Positions 1-5,594 of a stretch of DNA of 10,435 bases are shown here, in pieces; the first letter of the stretch is position 1; the number at the start of each line of letters is the position of its first letter. The DNA is from Nitrospiraceae bacterium (GTDB lineage: Bacteria; Nitrospirota; Nitrospiria; Nitrospirales; Nitrospiraceae). The notes under the pieces were generated by a model that was given only the letters and a program-made list of their open reading frames with translations, had not been told where the DNA came from and ran no database searches. The position numbers and the translations under genes are program-made. The stretch is from the NCBI GenBank assembly GCA_011391455.1, contig JAABQN010000057.1, positions 1 to 10,435 of the forward strand. The letters run 5' to 3'.

Positions 1-435
1 GAGAAATATCCACAGCATGATACTCCCGACCACAGCCGTGACCGACAGGGCAAGGAGGGCGACTTTTGCCAAATCACGCGCGAGGCCGTCATAGCGAAGT
101 GCGAGTTCAGGCTTTCTGCTGCTGAGCCCAAGAAACTCCAACAACACACAAAAAATCGGCAACGCGAGAACAAACCCTCCGAAGTAGGTGTGGAGTTGCG
201 TAACAAACCACACGACCAACCGGCTGTCGAACGACCCGACACGCGAATAGACCGTCTCCTGAGGGGAAGGAGCCGGAGGCCCCTCGGGAATCCCTGGCGT
301 CTTGAAATACAGATCGGTGGCGTCCCCGGCAAAGGATTGGCTCTGAAGCCCCCAGCCAATCCCCAAAGCCGCGATAACAACAAGTAGCAGAACCGAATAC
401 CCGATGACTCTGTATGCTTTCTTCTTCATAACCAT
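1..435 (-). CDS. Cytochrome bd-like oxidase subunit I, N-terminal part (cut by window edge)
   Basis: The reading frame is open from ATG at 435 to the window edge, giving 145 residues; the C-terminus lies outside. A second in-frame ATG at 429 is also possible, and no strong Shine-Dalgarno sequence is visible. There is an N-terminal membrane helix (about residues 8-30), a roughly 40-residue extracytoplasmic Pro-rich stretch, a second helix with QLHTYFGGFVLALPIF (His82) ending near Glu100, then RYDGLARDLAK and a third helix. The His-bearing helix followed by a Glu, a YDxLAR motif and another helix resembles the start of CydA, where the equivalent His binds heme. The extra N-terminal helix and linker are not typical of CydA and fit the divergent bd-like oxidases described in Nitrospira. 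Inferred role: membrane quinol or cytochrome oxidation. It is the last minus-strand gene in the window, behind a repeat element that may attenuate read-through. Without the C-terminal heme and quinol motifs the family call is moderate. Confidence 0.6.
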   Translation of the reverse strand, partial: MVMKKKAYRVIGYSVLLLVVIAALGIGWGLQSQSFAGDATDLYFKTPGIPEGPPAPSPQETVYSRVGSFDSRLVVWFVTQLHTYFGGFVLALPIFCVLLEFLGLSSRKPELALRYDGLARDLAKVALLALSVTAVVGSIMLWIFL

Positions 436-484
436 TTAGTGGGCCACCGAAAAACTATGTTGGCACGCGAGGACTTCTATAGTC

Positions 485-496
485 GGCACATGTGCC
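485..496. promoter_or_regulatory. 12-bp perfect palindrome upstream of the bd-like gene (possible operator)
   Basis: GGCACATGTGCC is a perfect palindrome 50 bp upstream of the start codon at 435. On the minus strand it is followed closely by TATAGA, a weak -10 candidate with no convincing -35. The position would suit a dimeric repressor or activator site, but no matching regulator is encoded here and chance is a real alternative. Confidence 0.25.
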
Positions 497-515
497 ACAA
501 CAGGAGAACAGTCCC

Positions 516-640
516 GCAGGATGCTCAAAAAGTTCGTCCAGCAAGGCCGCAGCGAGTGAAGACCCGAGGCGTCCCTCTGGGGTACATTGAGGGTCTGAAC
601 GATGCGAGAACGACGCTGGCGGACTTTTTCAGCATTCTGC
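516..640. repeat. 125-bp dispersed inverted-repeat element (REP/MITE-like)
   Basis: The ends are imperfect inverted repeats of about 26 bp. The left end reads GCAGGATGCTCAAAAAGT, and the right end, reverse-complemented, reads GCAGAATGCTGAAAAAGT; both continue to a shared CCAGC. The interior is GC-rich and has no credible reading frame. The last base coincides with the last base of the TAG stop of the membrane protein gene at 640-1695, so the element abuts that gene exactly. Folded RNA would make a long stem with A/U-rich ends, so it could act as a processing or termination structure between this gene and the downstream bd-like gene. I recall near-identical elements in many copies in Nitrospira genomes; this is memory, not a search. 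No transposase is present. Confidence 0.75.
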
Positions 641-1695
641 TAAACTTTCGAGCCGGAACCAGCCTGCATCGAAACGCCCGCTCCCGTTGACTTGCCAAGG
701 ATTCCCATGACGAAGGGGCATCGGAGCAAAGCACTCGACATCGTGTGCCCCTGTTGCTCTTCTACTTGCCGGCGAAATCCGAGATAGTAACAATACAACG
801 CCATCATGCCTGTCACGAATCCGCCCACGGCCATCGCATAGGGAGTGGGAATCCCCGGCTGTTTCAAGAGGAAAATCACACATCCTGCCGCCACAAGATA
901 GTAGGTCGCAGCGAAGGAGAGTCCGGGCCACCACCAATACTTGAGCAGTTCACCCGCCTTCGTCTGCAGCAAGCCTTGCGTCCAGGCCTTCTCAGGGCGA
1001 AGCCCGCCAAAGTAGGCACAGAGCGCGACCGCGCCACCCAACAACGCCACAGAAGACAGCTGGACCAGGGCTGCGATCTGGCTCGCCTCGACCAAGTGCC
1101 CCATCGATGCGCCCAAGGCGCCGACGACGAGACCGACTGCGACCCATGGAACAAATGCCATCGCGTGTTGGCCCACCATTGTACGGAGAGCTGCCCCATC
1201 GGGAAAGGTCGGAAAGGGACGTCCCATCAGGGCAATCTTCTTCACGTGACCGATTTCAAAGGCATCGCGCGCGACAGAGGTACAGGCAATGATGATCGCC
1301 ATCATGGCCGGGCCATCCGGATGTTTGAGGTAGTCATACCCAACTAGCCAGAGCAGCGCCAAGACCAACAGAGATAACTGGACCCCATACACAAACCCAA
1401 TCCAACCGCCGAGCCAGAGCAGTAAACGGCCCCCATCCTCGCTCACGATCTTCCTCCAGGCAGTAGCCCGACCGACGCGATACGCTAGCAACGCCGTCAC
1501 TAGCGAGACAAGGCCGCTGACTACCAACAACACGATCGGTTCCGAAAGCGGCAATAGCAGCTTAGCCAGCCGATAGACCGCGAATGCCACCAACCCAGGC
1601 ACAAACATGACGATGCGCTTTTTCTTGCGCACAGACTGCTCTGTGACCGCCAGACTGAGGCTGGGTAACACTCGCAAAGCCATTCGATGCAACAT
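640..1695 (-). CDS. Polytopic membrane protein of unknown function
   Basis: A 351-residue protein that I cannot assign to a family. The start at 1695 is preceded by AACAGGTTAAAG, a modest ribosome binding site; an ATG four codons further in is the alternative. After a basic N-terminus (RKKKR at about 23-27) there are about seven or eight hydrophobic segments, roughly at 29-48, 52-73, 91-119, 129-143, 175-200, 205-230, 258-280 and 288-310. A notable conserved-looking stretch lies around 138-165: CTSVARDAFEIGHVKK followed by GRPFPTFPDG. It places Cys138, Arg143, Asp144, Glu147 and His150 at or near a membrane segment, which could mean ion, heme or quinone contact, but that is speculation. It lies between the zinc-ribbon/PCP_red gene upstream (81-bp spacer) and the bd-like oxidase gene downstream, all on one strand, so a role as an extra oxidase-associated subunit or assembly factor is possible. 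Confidence 0.85.
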   Translation of the reverse strand: MLHRMALRVLPSLSLAVTEQSVRKKKRIVMFVPGLVAFAVYRLAKLLLPLSEPIVLLVVSGLVSLVTALLAYRVGRATAWRKIVSEDGGRLLLWLGGWIGFVYGVQLSLLVLALLWLVGYDYLKHPDGPAMMAIIIACTSVARDAFEIGHVKKIALMGRPFPTFPDGAALRTMVGQHAMAFVPWVAVGLVVGALGASMGHLVEASQIAALVQLSSVALLGGAVALCAYFGGLRPEKAWTQGLLQTKAGELLKYWWWPGLSFAATYYLVAAGCVIFLLKQPGIPTPYAMAVGGFVTGMMALYCYYLGFRRQVEEQQGHTMSSALLRCPFVMGILGKSTGAGVSMQAGSGSKV

Positions 1696-1716
1696 CTTTA
1701 ACCTGTTAGTCGTGAA

Positions 1717-1780
1717 TCCTTTACCCCTAACCCCTCACCCTTTACCCCTCACGCCCATCACCTCACTCCTTACCACTCAC
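1717..1780. repeat. Degenerate heptamer repeat with G-quadruplex potential
   Basis: The spacer between the genes at 1777-2271 and 640-1695 is built of C-rich units close to CCCCTMA or CCCTTTA in a period of about seven. The minus strand, which is the transcribed sense strand, has five G-runs in 1724-1756 separated by loops of three or four bases. The first four fit a canonical intramolecular G-quadruplex. The tract begins at the TGA stop of the upstream gene and ends about 20 bp before the next start codon, so it sits in the leader of the membrane protein gene. Confidence 0.7.
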
Positions 1781-2271
1781 TTCTTCAAAGAGGCCATCCC
1801 AAAATATCGTGCCTTCACTTCTTCCATCAGCGCGACAGTGATGCGCGTCTCGCCGCGATCCGCCACGGTCCGTTCTAATTCGATGCGTGCCATGGCGCGT
1901 ACCGGCGCCGGCACCCTGTCTAATCGACGCTCCGCTTCAGGCTCCCATTCGATGCGCTCGCCAGTCCTTGGACGGAGCAAGATGTCATAGGTGACGACCC
2001 GTTCGCTTCTCACCCTCATATCCTGCTCAACTTCACCTCGCACAAGCGGGGCCAGGTACGGAGGCATGCGGTCTAACCTATGGATCGCGTCGTCGGTCCA
2101 CATCATCCGATCGACGAGCCCGCCCGGTTGACCGGCAGGAACATCGACTCCCACTTTTAGCCCACAGCCGCGGCATTCCGTCCGAATGAACCACTGGGGC
2201 GTTCCATCCTCATACGAACGTTCTTCAACCCCTTCGGTATGCATCCAACGTCCGCAGCCACAGGTCAACAT
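1777..2271 (-). CDS. Zinc-ribbon protein with two tandem PCP_red-like repeats
   Basis: A 164-residue soluble protein with no signal peptide or membrane helix. Residues 1-40 hold Cys4, Cys6, Cys33 and Cys36, a likely zinc ribbon. Two related segments follow: the first from Trp58 (WTDDAIHRLDRMPPYLAPLV) to about 100, the second from Trp109 (WEPEAERRLDRVPAPVRAMA) to about 157. Both share W-x3-A-x2-RLDR-x-P. The second resembles the small PCP_red domain (PF08369), known from the C-terminus of subunit B of light-independent protochlorophyllide reductase, and ends in the usual VTxxxxEEVKxR-like helix. The first has a divergent second half. No other pigment-synthesis gene is visible, so a role in chlorophyll synthesis is unlikely here. 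I infer a metal- or cofactor-related accessory role in the oxidase locus. The start at 2271 has only a weak ribosome binding site. Confidence 0.8.
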   Translation of the reverse strand: MLTCGCGRWMHTEGVEERSYEDGTPQWFIRTECRGCGLKVGVDVPAGQPGGLVDRMMWTDDAIHRLDRMPPYLAPLVRGEVEQDMRVRSERVVTYDILLRPRTGERIEWEPEAERRLDRVPAPVRAMARIELERTVADRGETRITVALMEEVKARYFGMASLKK

Positions 2272-2282
2272 GGCAGACCCGC

Positions 2283-2390
2283 AGTGCTGAGTGCTGAGTG
2301 CTGAGTACGAAAGACTTGGAAATTAACTTCGCGGACCGGAACCTTAGGCGTTTCTGAAACCTCAGCACTCAGCACTTTCGTCTCAGCACT
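2283..2390. repeat. Inverted AGTGCTG / CAGCACT heptamer arrays
   Basis: Three perfect head-to-tail copies of AGTGCTG lie at 2283-2303, followed by a partial copy and CGAAAG. At 2361-2390 the opposite orientation appears as CAGCACT units interrupted by TTTCGT, so the whole block is an imperfect inverted repeat with a loop of about 50 bp. It fills the spacer between the stop of the DUF420 gene (2397) and the start of the zinc-ribbon gene (2271). It has no reading frame and no U-run typical of an intrinsic terminator. Confidence 0.8.
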
Positions 2391-2396
2391 CATTGG

Positions 2397-3113
2397 TCAC
2401 CCGATCTTCCCCGGGTACAAGAGGTAGAGCATCGTGTAGGTGGTGCTCCCGGTCACAAAGAGGACGCAATAGACGACCATCGTGAACAGCCCGAGCGCCC
2501 GATGACGGCGCGCGCCGTTCGGCCAGATCCGTTGGATCGTCATTTCAACTGAGAACACAACGGCGATCACCGCCAATAAGCCGAGATACACTTCGAACTT
2601 CCGCATGGAGAAGTCGGCGGTGGCGATGCGCGAGAGAAACAACACCACGATCAGCGCCGTAAGAGTACCGAAAATCAGCCCTATTTTTTTCCAGGTCGTG
2701 AGCAACAGCGTCTCTCTGAGCGATCTGACACCATCGATGACTTGTTGCGCGCGAAAACCCAATACAATCATGTAAATCGCCATGACCAATCCGAGAATGA
2801 CCAGAATGATGTGCACCGTCAGCACAGGAATGAAGACATAATCGTAGAGGGCTTGCGACCCGCCGAAGCCTTCCTTCCCCTCAAAGGCCAACACGCCTAA
2901 TTGCCGAAAGAGATAGTAGCTGATGAAGAACGCTACCATGGCGATCATCCCGCCAAACATCATCCAGTGATGAGCATCTGCCCGGCGTCTCTTTGCCTGG
3001 ATCCAGCCGATCACGAAGAGCCCCGTAAAGAACGTCGCCATGAGCTGGCTCATATCAGCCCCGACCGTGGCGTGAGTTCCAAAAAATCCAGGCTCTTTCA
3101 ACCATTCAAGCAT
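2397..3113 (-). CDS. DUF420-family membrane protein, enlarged form
   Basis: A 238-residue protein with about six membrane helices. DUF420 (PF04238) hallmarks occur in order: HHWMM (His48/49), a helix ending SYYLFR, YVFIPVLTVHIILVILG (His101), and RRHRALGLFTMVVYCVLFVTG (His204) running into TYTMLYLLYP. Characterised relatives such as staphylococcal CtaM help mature heme-copper oxidase, and the conserved histidines are thought to bind metal or heme. Usual family members are clearly shorter with about four helices; here roughly 65 residues (about 135-198) with two more predicted helices separate the His101 helix from the HR motif. The start at 3113 is supported by AGGGG five bases upstream. It lies between the methyltransferase and zinc-ribbon genes on the same strand. 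Likely role: oxidase assembly or an electron-transfer subunit of the bd-like complex (inference). Confidence 0.85.
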   Translation of the reverse strand: MLEWLKEPGFFGTHATVGADMSQLMATFFTGLFVIGWIQAKRRRADAHHWMMFGGMIAMVAFFISYYLFRQLGVLAFEGKEGFGGSQALYDYVFIPVLTVHIILVILGLVMAIYMIVLGFRAQQVIDGVRSLRETLLLTTWKKIGLIFGTLTALIVVLFLSRIATADFSMRKFEVYLGLLAVIAVVFSVEMTIQRIWPNGARRHRALGLFTMVVYCVLFVTGSTTYTMLYLLYPGKIG

Positions 3114-3136
3114 GACACCCCTGTTGGTCCCGGTTT

Positions 3137-3212
3137 ATTTGGTTCATTTCGTTCATTTGGTTTGTTTGGATAGTTCCGTTCAACCAAACAAACGAAACAA
3201 ACCAAAGCAACC
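3137..3212. repeat. Inverted 9-mer repeat arrays in the methyltransferase-DUF420 spacer
   Basis: The left arm (3137-3169) consists of 9-bp units ATTTGGTTC, ATTTCGTTC, ATTTGGTTT and a partial fourth. The right arm (about 3182-3212) reads AACCAAACA, AACGAAACA, AACCAAAGC, the near reverse complement. A perfect 10-bp stem (3160-3169 with 3184-3193) surrounds a 14-base loop. The block is AT-richer than its surroundings and noncoding, and lies just past the stop codon of the methyltransferase gene. Confidence 0.8.
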
Positions 3213-3221
3213 ATCCGATTC

Positions 3222-4211
3222 TCAGGCTTCATAACCCTTCACTCCCTGCACGACCGCTGACGGCTCCAGTTCTGTGACGGTCTGAAAGCCGGCTTCCCCC
3301 ATCCACTGAATCGCATCTGCCGTCTTGTAGCAACCGCCTCGTTCTGTATTGATAAGAATGTGGACTGCAAACGCGGTCGTCCAGGCAGGACCGGTTCCTG
3401 TCTCATTTAAAAATCGGTCTTTGATGACCAGCCTGCCACCTGGCGCCAAATGGGTCCAGACCCTCTTCACCAATGCTGCGTTCGTTGCAAAGTCTTGATA
3501 ATGCAAGATGTCGGACATCAGCACGACATCGTAAGGCCCACCGAGTTTATCCTTGTTAAAATCGCCTGGACGCAACGCAATTCTCGATTCCAGACCAGCT
3601 TCTTTCACCGTTCGTTCCGTGAGTGGGAGTGTTGCGGGCAAATCGAACACCGTAGCAGTCAGCTCCGGATAGGCCTGACAGAACGCAATCGCATTCGTTC
3701 CGGCCCCGCCTCCCAAATCGAGGAATCGTACCGGCTCGCTCAGCTGCAGCCGCTTGGCAAAATCCGGCCCGCTCTGCTGTCCAATCCGATGGAGTACCGC
3801 CAATACGTTGCGGCCTAACTCAGGGTCGGTTTCAAAGACATGCCGGTCCACTGCCCTCTGTCCCGTACGAATCGTCTGCTCCAGTTTGCCCCAGTTGTCC
3901 CATTCTGCATCGTGAAGTAGCAGGAGATGCCCGATATATTGGCCAGAGTTGCGGACCAAATGAGTGGCCGCGGCCATTGAGTTCCCATAGGAATCCCCGT
4001 CCTTCTCCAGCAGCCGCATCGCGACCAGAGCATTCAGCAGCAGTTCCAGCGTCGGCGCATGGGCGCCGATTCGATCAGCTGCCTCTGAGAGCGTTTTCCG
4101 CTTCCCATCCAAGGCAGAAAACACATCCAGCCGGACGGCTGTGAGCAGAATTTTGGTCTCCCAGTAGTACCCAAGCTGGAAGATTTCCGCGAGCGAAAGT
4201 TCTCGTGACAC
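3222..4211 (-). CDS. SAM-dependent O-methyltransferase-like protein
   Basis: A 329-residue protein with the two-domain layout of the plant and bacterial small-molecule O-methyltransferases (acetylserotonin/hydroxyneurosporene type). Residues about 10-90 form a winged-helix dimerisation domain. The Rossmann part starts with motif I FLDLGGGAGTN (163-173), followed by VFDLP with Asp190 as a probable SAM-contacting acid, PGDFNKD (215-221), and DILHYQD with His237 at the position of the catalytic base in this family. Length is normal. The start is GTG at 4211, six bases after GAGGGG; no ATG fits better. The substrate cannot be read from sequence; a quinone, pigment-like ring or other phenolic is possible. 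A weak promoter candidate precedes it and the terminator of the upstream gene separates it from the copper-site-like protein. Its presence with oxidase-related genes suggests a link to a cofactor or quinone, but this is inference. Confidence 0.85.
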   Translation of the reverse strand: MSRELSLAEIFQLGYYWETKILLTAVRLDVFSALDGKRKTLSEAADRIGAHAPTLELLLNALVAMRLLEKDGDSYGNSMAAATHLVRNSGQYIGHLLLLHDAEWDNWGKLEQTIRTGQRAVDRHVFETDPELGRNVLAVLHRIGQQSGPDFAKRLQLSEPVRFLDLGGGAGTNAIAFCQAYPELTATVFDLPATLPLTERTVKEAGLESRIALRPGDFNKDKLGGPYDVVLMSDILHYQDFATNAALVKRVWTHLAPGGRLVIKDRFLNETGTGPAWTTAFAVHILINTERGGCYKTADAIQWMGEAGFQTVTELEPSAVVQGVKGYEA

Positions 4212-4247
4212 ACCACGCCCCTCAAGAAAATCGCCTTGAAACTCGGC

Positions 4248-4277
4248 ATCTTACCTAGATTGGAAACTGAAAGGCAA
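4248..4277 (-). promoter_or_regulatory. Weak sigma70-like promoter candidate for the methyltransferase gene
   Basis: On the minus strand TTGCCT (4277-4272) and TAAGAT (4253-4248) are separated by 18 bases, just downstream of the terminator at 4304-4341. Each box matches consensus at only about four positions, so this is tentative. It would give a leader of about 30 bases before GTG 4211. Confidence 0.3.
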
Positions 4278-4303
4278 GGCAGCGGAAGTACGGTGATCGG
4301 CTG

Positions 4304-4341
4304 GGAAAACACAAAGGGCAGCGGATTCCTCCGCTGCCCTT
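4304..4341 (-). terminator. Intrinsic terminator of the copper-site-like protein gene
   Basis: A perfect 12-bp stem AAGGGCAGCGGA / TCCGCTGCCCTT with a 4-base loop (4314-4341) is followed in the minus-strand transcript by a U-rich run (TTTGTGTTTT). It lies 36 bp past the stop at 4377 and correctly oriented, so it should end most transcription of 4377-5171 before the methyltransferase gene. Confidence 0.85.
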
Positions 4342-4376
4342 CGATTGCGGGTTGCCCCGCGCAGACACACTCGGGC

Positions 4377-5171
4377 TTACTTGATCTCAGCCTTGAGATT
4401 GGCGGTTCCGCCATCGGTCACATCGACCTCAAACTCCACTTTCTTCCCCTTGGCGGCGAAGGGATGCCAGGCCACCACCTTGTGCTTGCCGGCCGGCACA
4501 TCCTTGATCTCGAAGGAACCATCGTCCTTCACAACGGCAAAGTGCGGGCTCGACACAGGGAGAAAGAAGCCCTGCATGAACTCATGCTGGTCGCACTGTA
4601 AACGATAGAACCCATCCTTCTCGGCTCCGCCCCGGAACACCACTGGCTTGTCGAGCTTGTCACCCTTCTTAGCCAAACCGATGTTGAAACCGGTGGCCGA
4701 GCTGGTGCCCTTCACCACGAAGCTATGCGGATTGTGGAGCACACCTTGGACCGACTTTGGATCATCCGGATCGGCGTCAAGGTTCTCAACCTTGAAAGAC
4801 TTGTTATTCACCACCACACCAGCGAACGGCAGAAACTCGCAGAATTCCGCAACCACCTCAGTGCCTTGATACCCATCGACGAACGCCTGATCTTCGACAT
4901 CAACGACGGCGACAACCGCGTTCTTCAAACCGCCATCCTTGCCAACTTCAATCTTCTTCAGAAACCGCTTGTCCCCGTCCATCAATTCCTTGTGTGGGTT
5001 CTTGGGACAGAACTTGGGGTTTGGGAACTTCGCGAATGAAAATTCACTTTGCTCGGCCTTTCCGGCAAAAGTCACCTTGCCGGAAATCGTTCCGCCTGCG
5101 AACGAGGTGAGCGGCGCCGCGAGAAACGCGACGGCTGCCACGCCAAATACGACTGATAGTGCACTCTTCAT
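4377..5171 (-). CDS. Secreted protein with cupredoxin-like C-x2-H-x2-M motif
   Basis: A 264-residue protein with a clear signal peptide (residues 1-25, ending SFA before GG), hence periplasmic. The mature part begins with GTISGKVTF, typical of the beta-sandwich carboxypeptidase-regulatory-like/cupredoxin-like proteins. Key residues are Cys55, Cys111, His146 and His149 (LHNPHSF), then CDQHEFM with Cys193, His196 and Met199, then SPHFAVVKDDGSFEIKDVP and KHKVVAWHP. An upstream His plus Cys-x2-His-x2-Met resembles the ligand set of a type 1 copper site, and the PHFAV...VPAGKHKVVAWHP ending is common to related periplasmic proteins. Likely role: soluble electron carrier or copper-handling protein for the neighbouring respiratory genes (inference). 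The start at 5171 is fixed by AAGGAGG seven bases upstream. It has a good promoter (5323-5352), a long leader and its own terminator, so it can be expressed separately and perhaps strongly. Confidence 0.85.
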   Translation of the reverse strand: MKSALSVVFGVAAVAFLAAPLTSFAGGTISGKVTFAGKAEQSEFSFAKFPNPKFCPKNPHKELMDGDKRFLKKIEVGKDGGLKNAVVAVVDVEDQAFVDGYQGTEVVAEFCEFLPFAGVVVNNKSFKVENLDADPDDPKSVQGVLHNPHSFVVKGTSSATGFNIGLAKKGDKLDKPVVFRGGAEKDGFYRLQCDQHEFMQGFFLPVSSPHFAVVKDDGSFEIKDVPAGKHKVVAWHPFAAKGKKVEFEVDVTDGGTANLKAEIK

Positions 5172-5217
5172 GGGACTGCCTCCTTGTGATTAACGAATGG
5201 CCTGATTCTAGCTCGCT

Positions 5218-5262
5218 GTTCCCTCCCTTTATCCACCGGCCCGACGAGAGAAAGGCGGGAAC
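5218..5262. promoter_or_regulatory. Hairpin in the leader of the copper-site-like protein gene
   Basis: GTTCCC (5218-5223) pairs with GGGAAC (5257-5262) and, after a small bulge, CCTTT (5226-5230) pairs with AAAGG (5251-5255), leaving a 20-base loop. It lies in the roughly 145-base leader between the promoter and the Shine-Dalgarno sequence. It could affect mRNA stability or translation; no known riboswitch class is recognised. Confidence 0.35.
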
Positions 5263-5322
5263 GGCTTCCTCTCTGGTGTGCTCAATCGACGATAGCCTGG
5301 CCTGTCTGGTCTGGATCGAGTA

Positions 5323-5352
5323 TGTATATAAAATCCTACCGTATCCTGTCAA
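5323..5352 (-). promoter_or_regulatory. Sigma70-type promoter for the copper-site-like protein gene
   Basis: The minus strand has a consensus -35 TTGACA (5352-5347) and an AT-rich -10 region TATATACA, read as TATATA with a 16-base spacer or TATACA with an 18-base spacer. No other promoter on this strand in the window is as good. Start of transcription is expected near 5316. Confidence 0.7.
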
Positions 5353-5594
5353 TCGAAACAAGAGGGTGAAAAGGCCTGTTCGGCGCGAAAACACGTCCCT
5401 CGTGAAACGTATCTCATCCAAGCGTTTTAGAGGGTTGCAAGTTTCTAATTTTAAGTTCTCGCAGCTGTTTTCTGACAACATGAAACCAGCAACCCCACTC
5501 CAGAACGAACGAGGGTAGGGAGATCATGTACGCTGTTTGGCAGAGCCATAGGAAAGAAATGCTAGCACAGGGCTCGCGCCTTACAAGGAAAGGT
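5353..5594. other. Intergenic stretch, no gene seen
   Basis: Together with the leader at 5172-5352 this makes a gene-free interval of about 420 bp. Reading frames crossing it have no domain, no ribosome binding site and unsuitable composition. It contains an AT-rich part near 5445-5460, and I see no convincing terminator for the FGE-like gene ending at 5595. Confidence 0.5.

Noticed and set aside
439..734. Short open frames across the inverted-repeat element, both strands
   Set aside because: They read through the noncoding repeat and into neighbouring coding sequence, with no ribosome binding site and no domain.
745..1347. 200-codon plus-strand open frame
   Set aside because: It lies entirely within the membrane protein gene on the other strand, has no recognisable domain, and its composition fits an antisense shadow of GC-rich coding DNA.
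1777..2271. Part of a chlorophyll or bacteriochlorophyll synthesis operon, because of the PCP_red similarity
   Set aside because: No nitrogenase-like reductase subunits or other pigment genes are present, and the domain occurs here without the catalytic part of subunit B.
1717..3212. CRISPR array in the repeat-bearing spacers
   Set aside because: The units are only 7-9 bp without unique spacers of regular length, and no cas genes are present.
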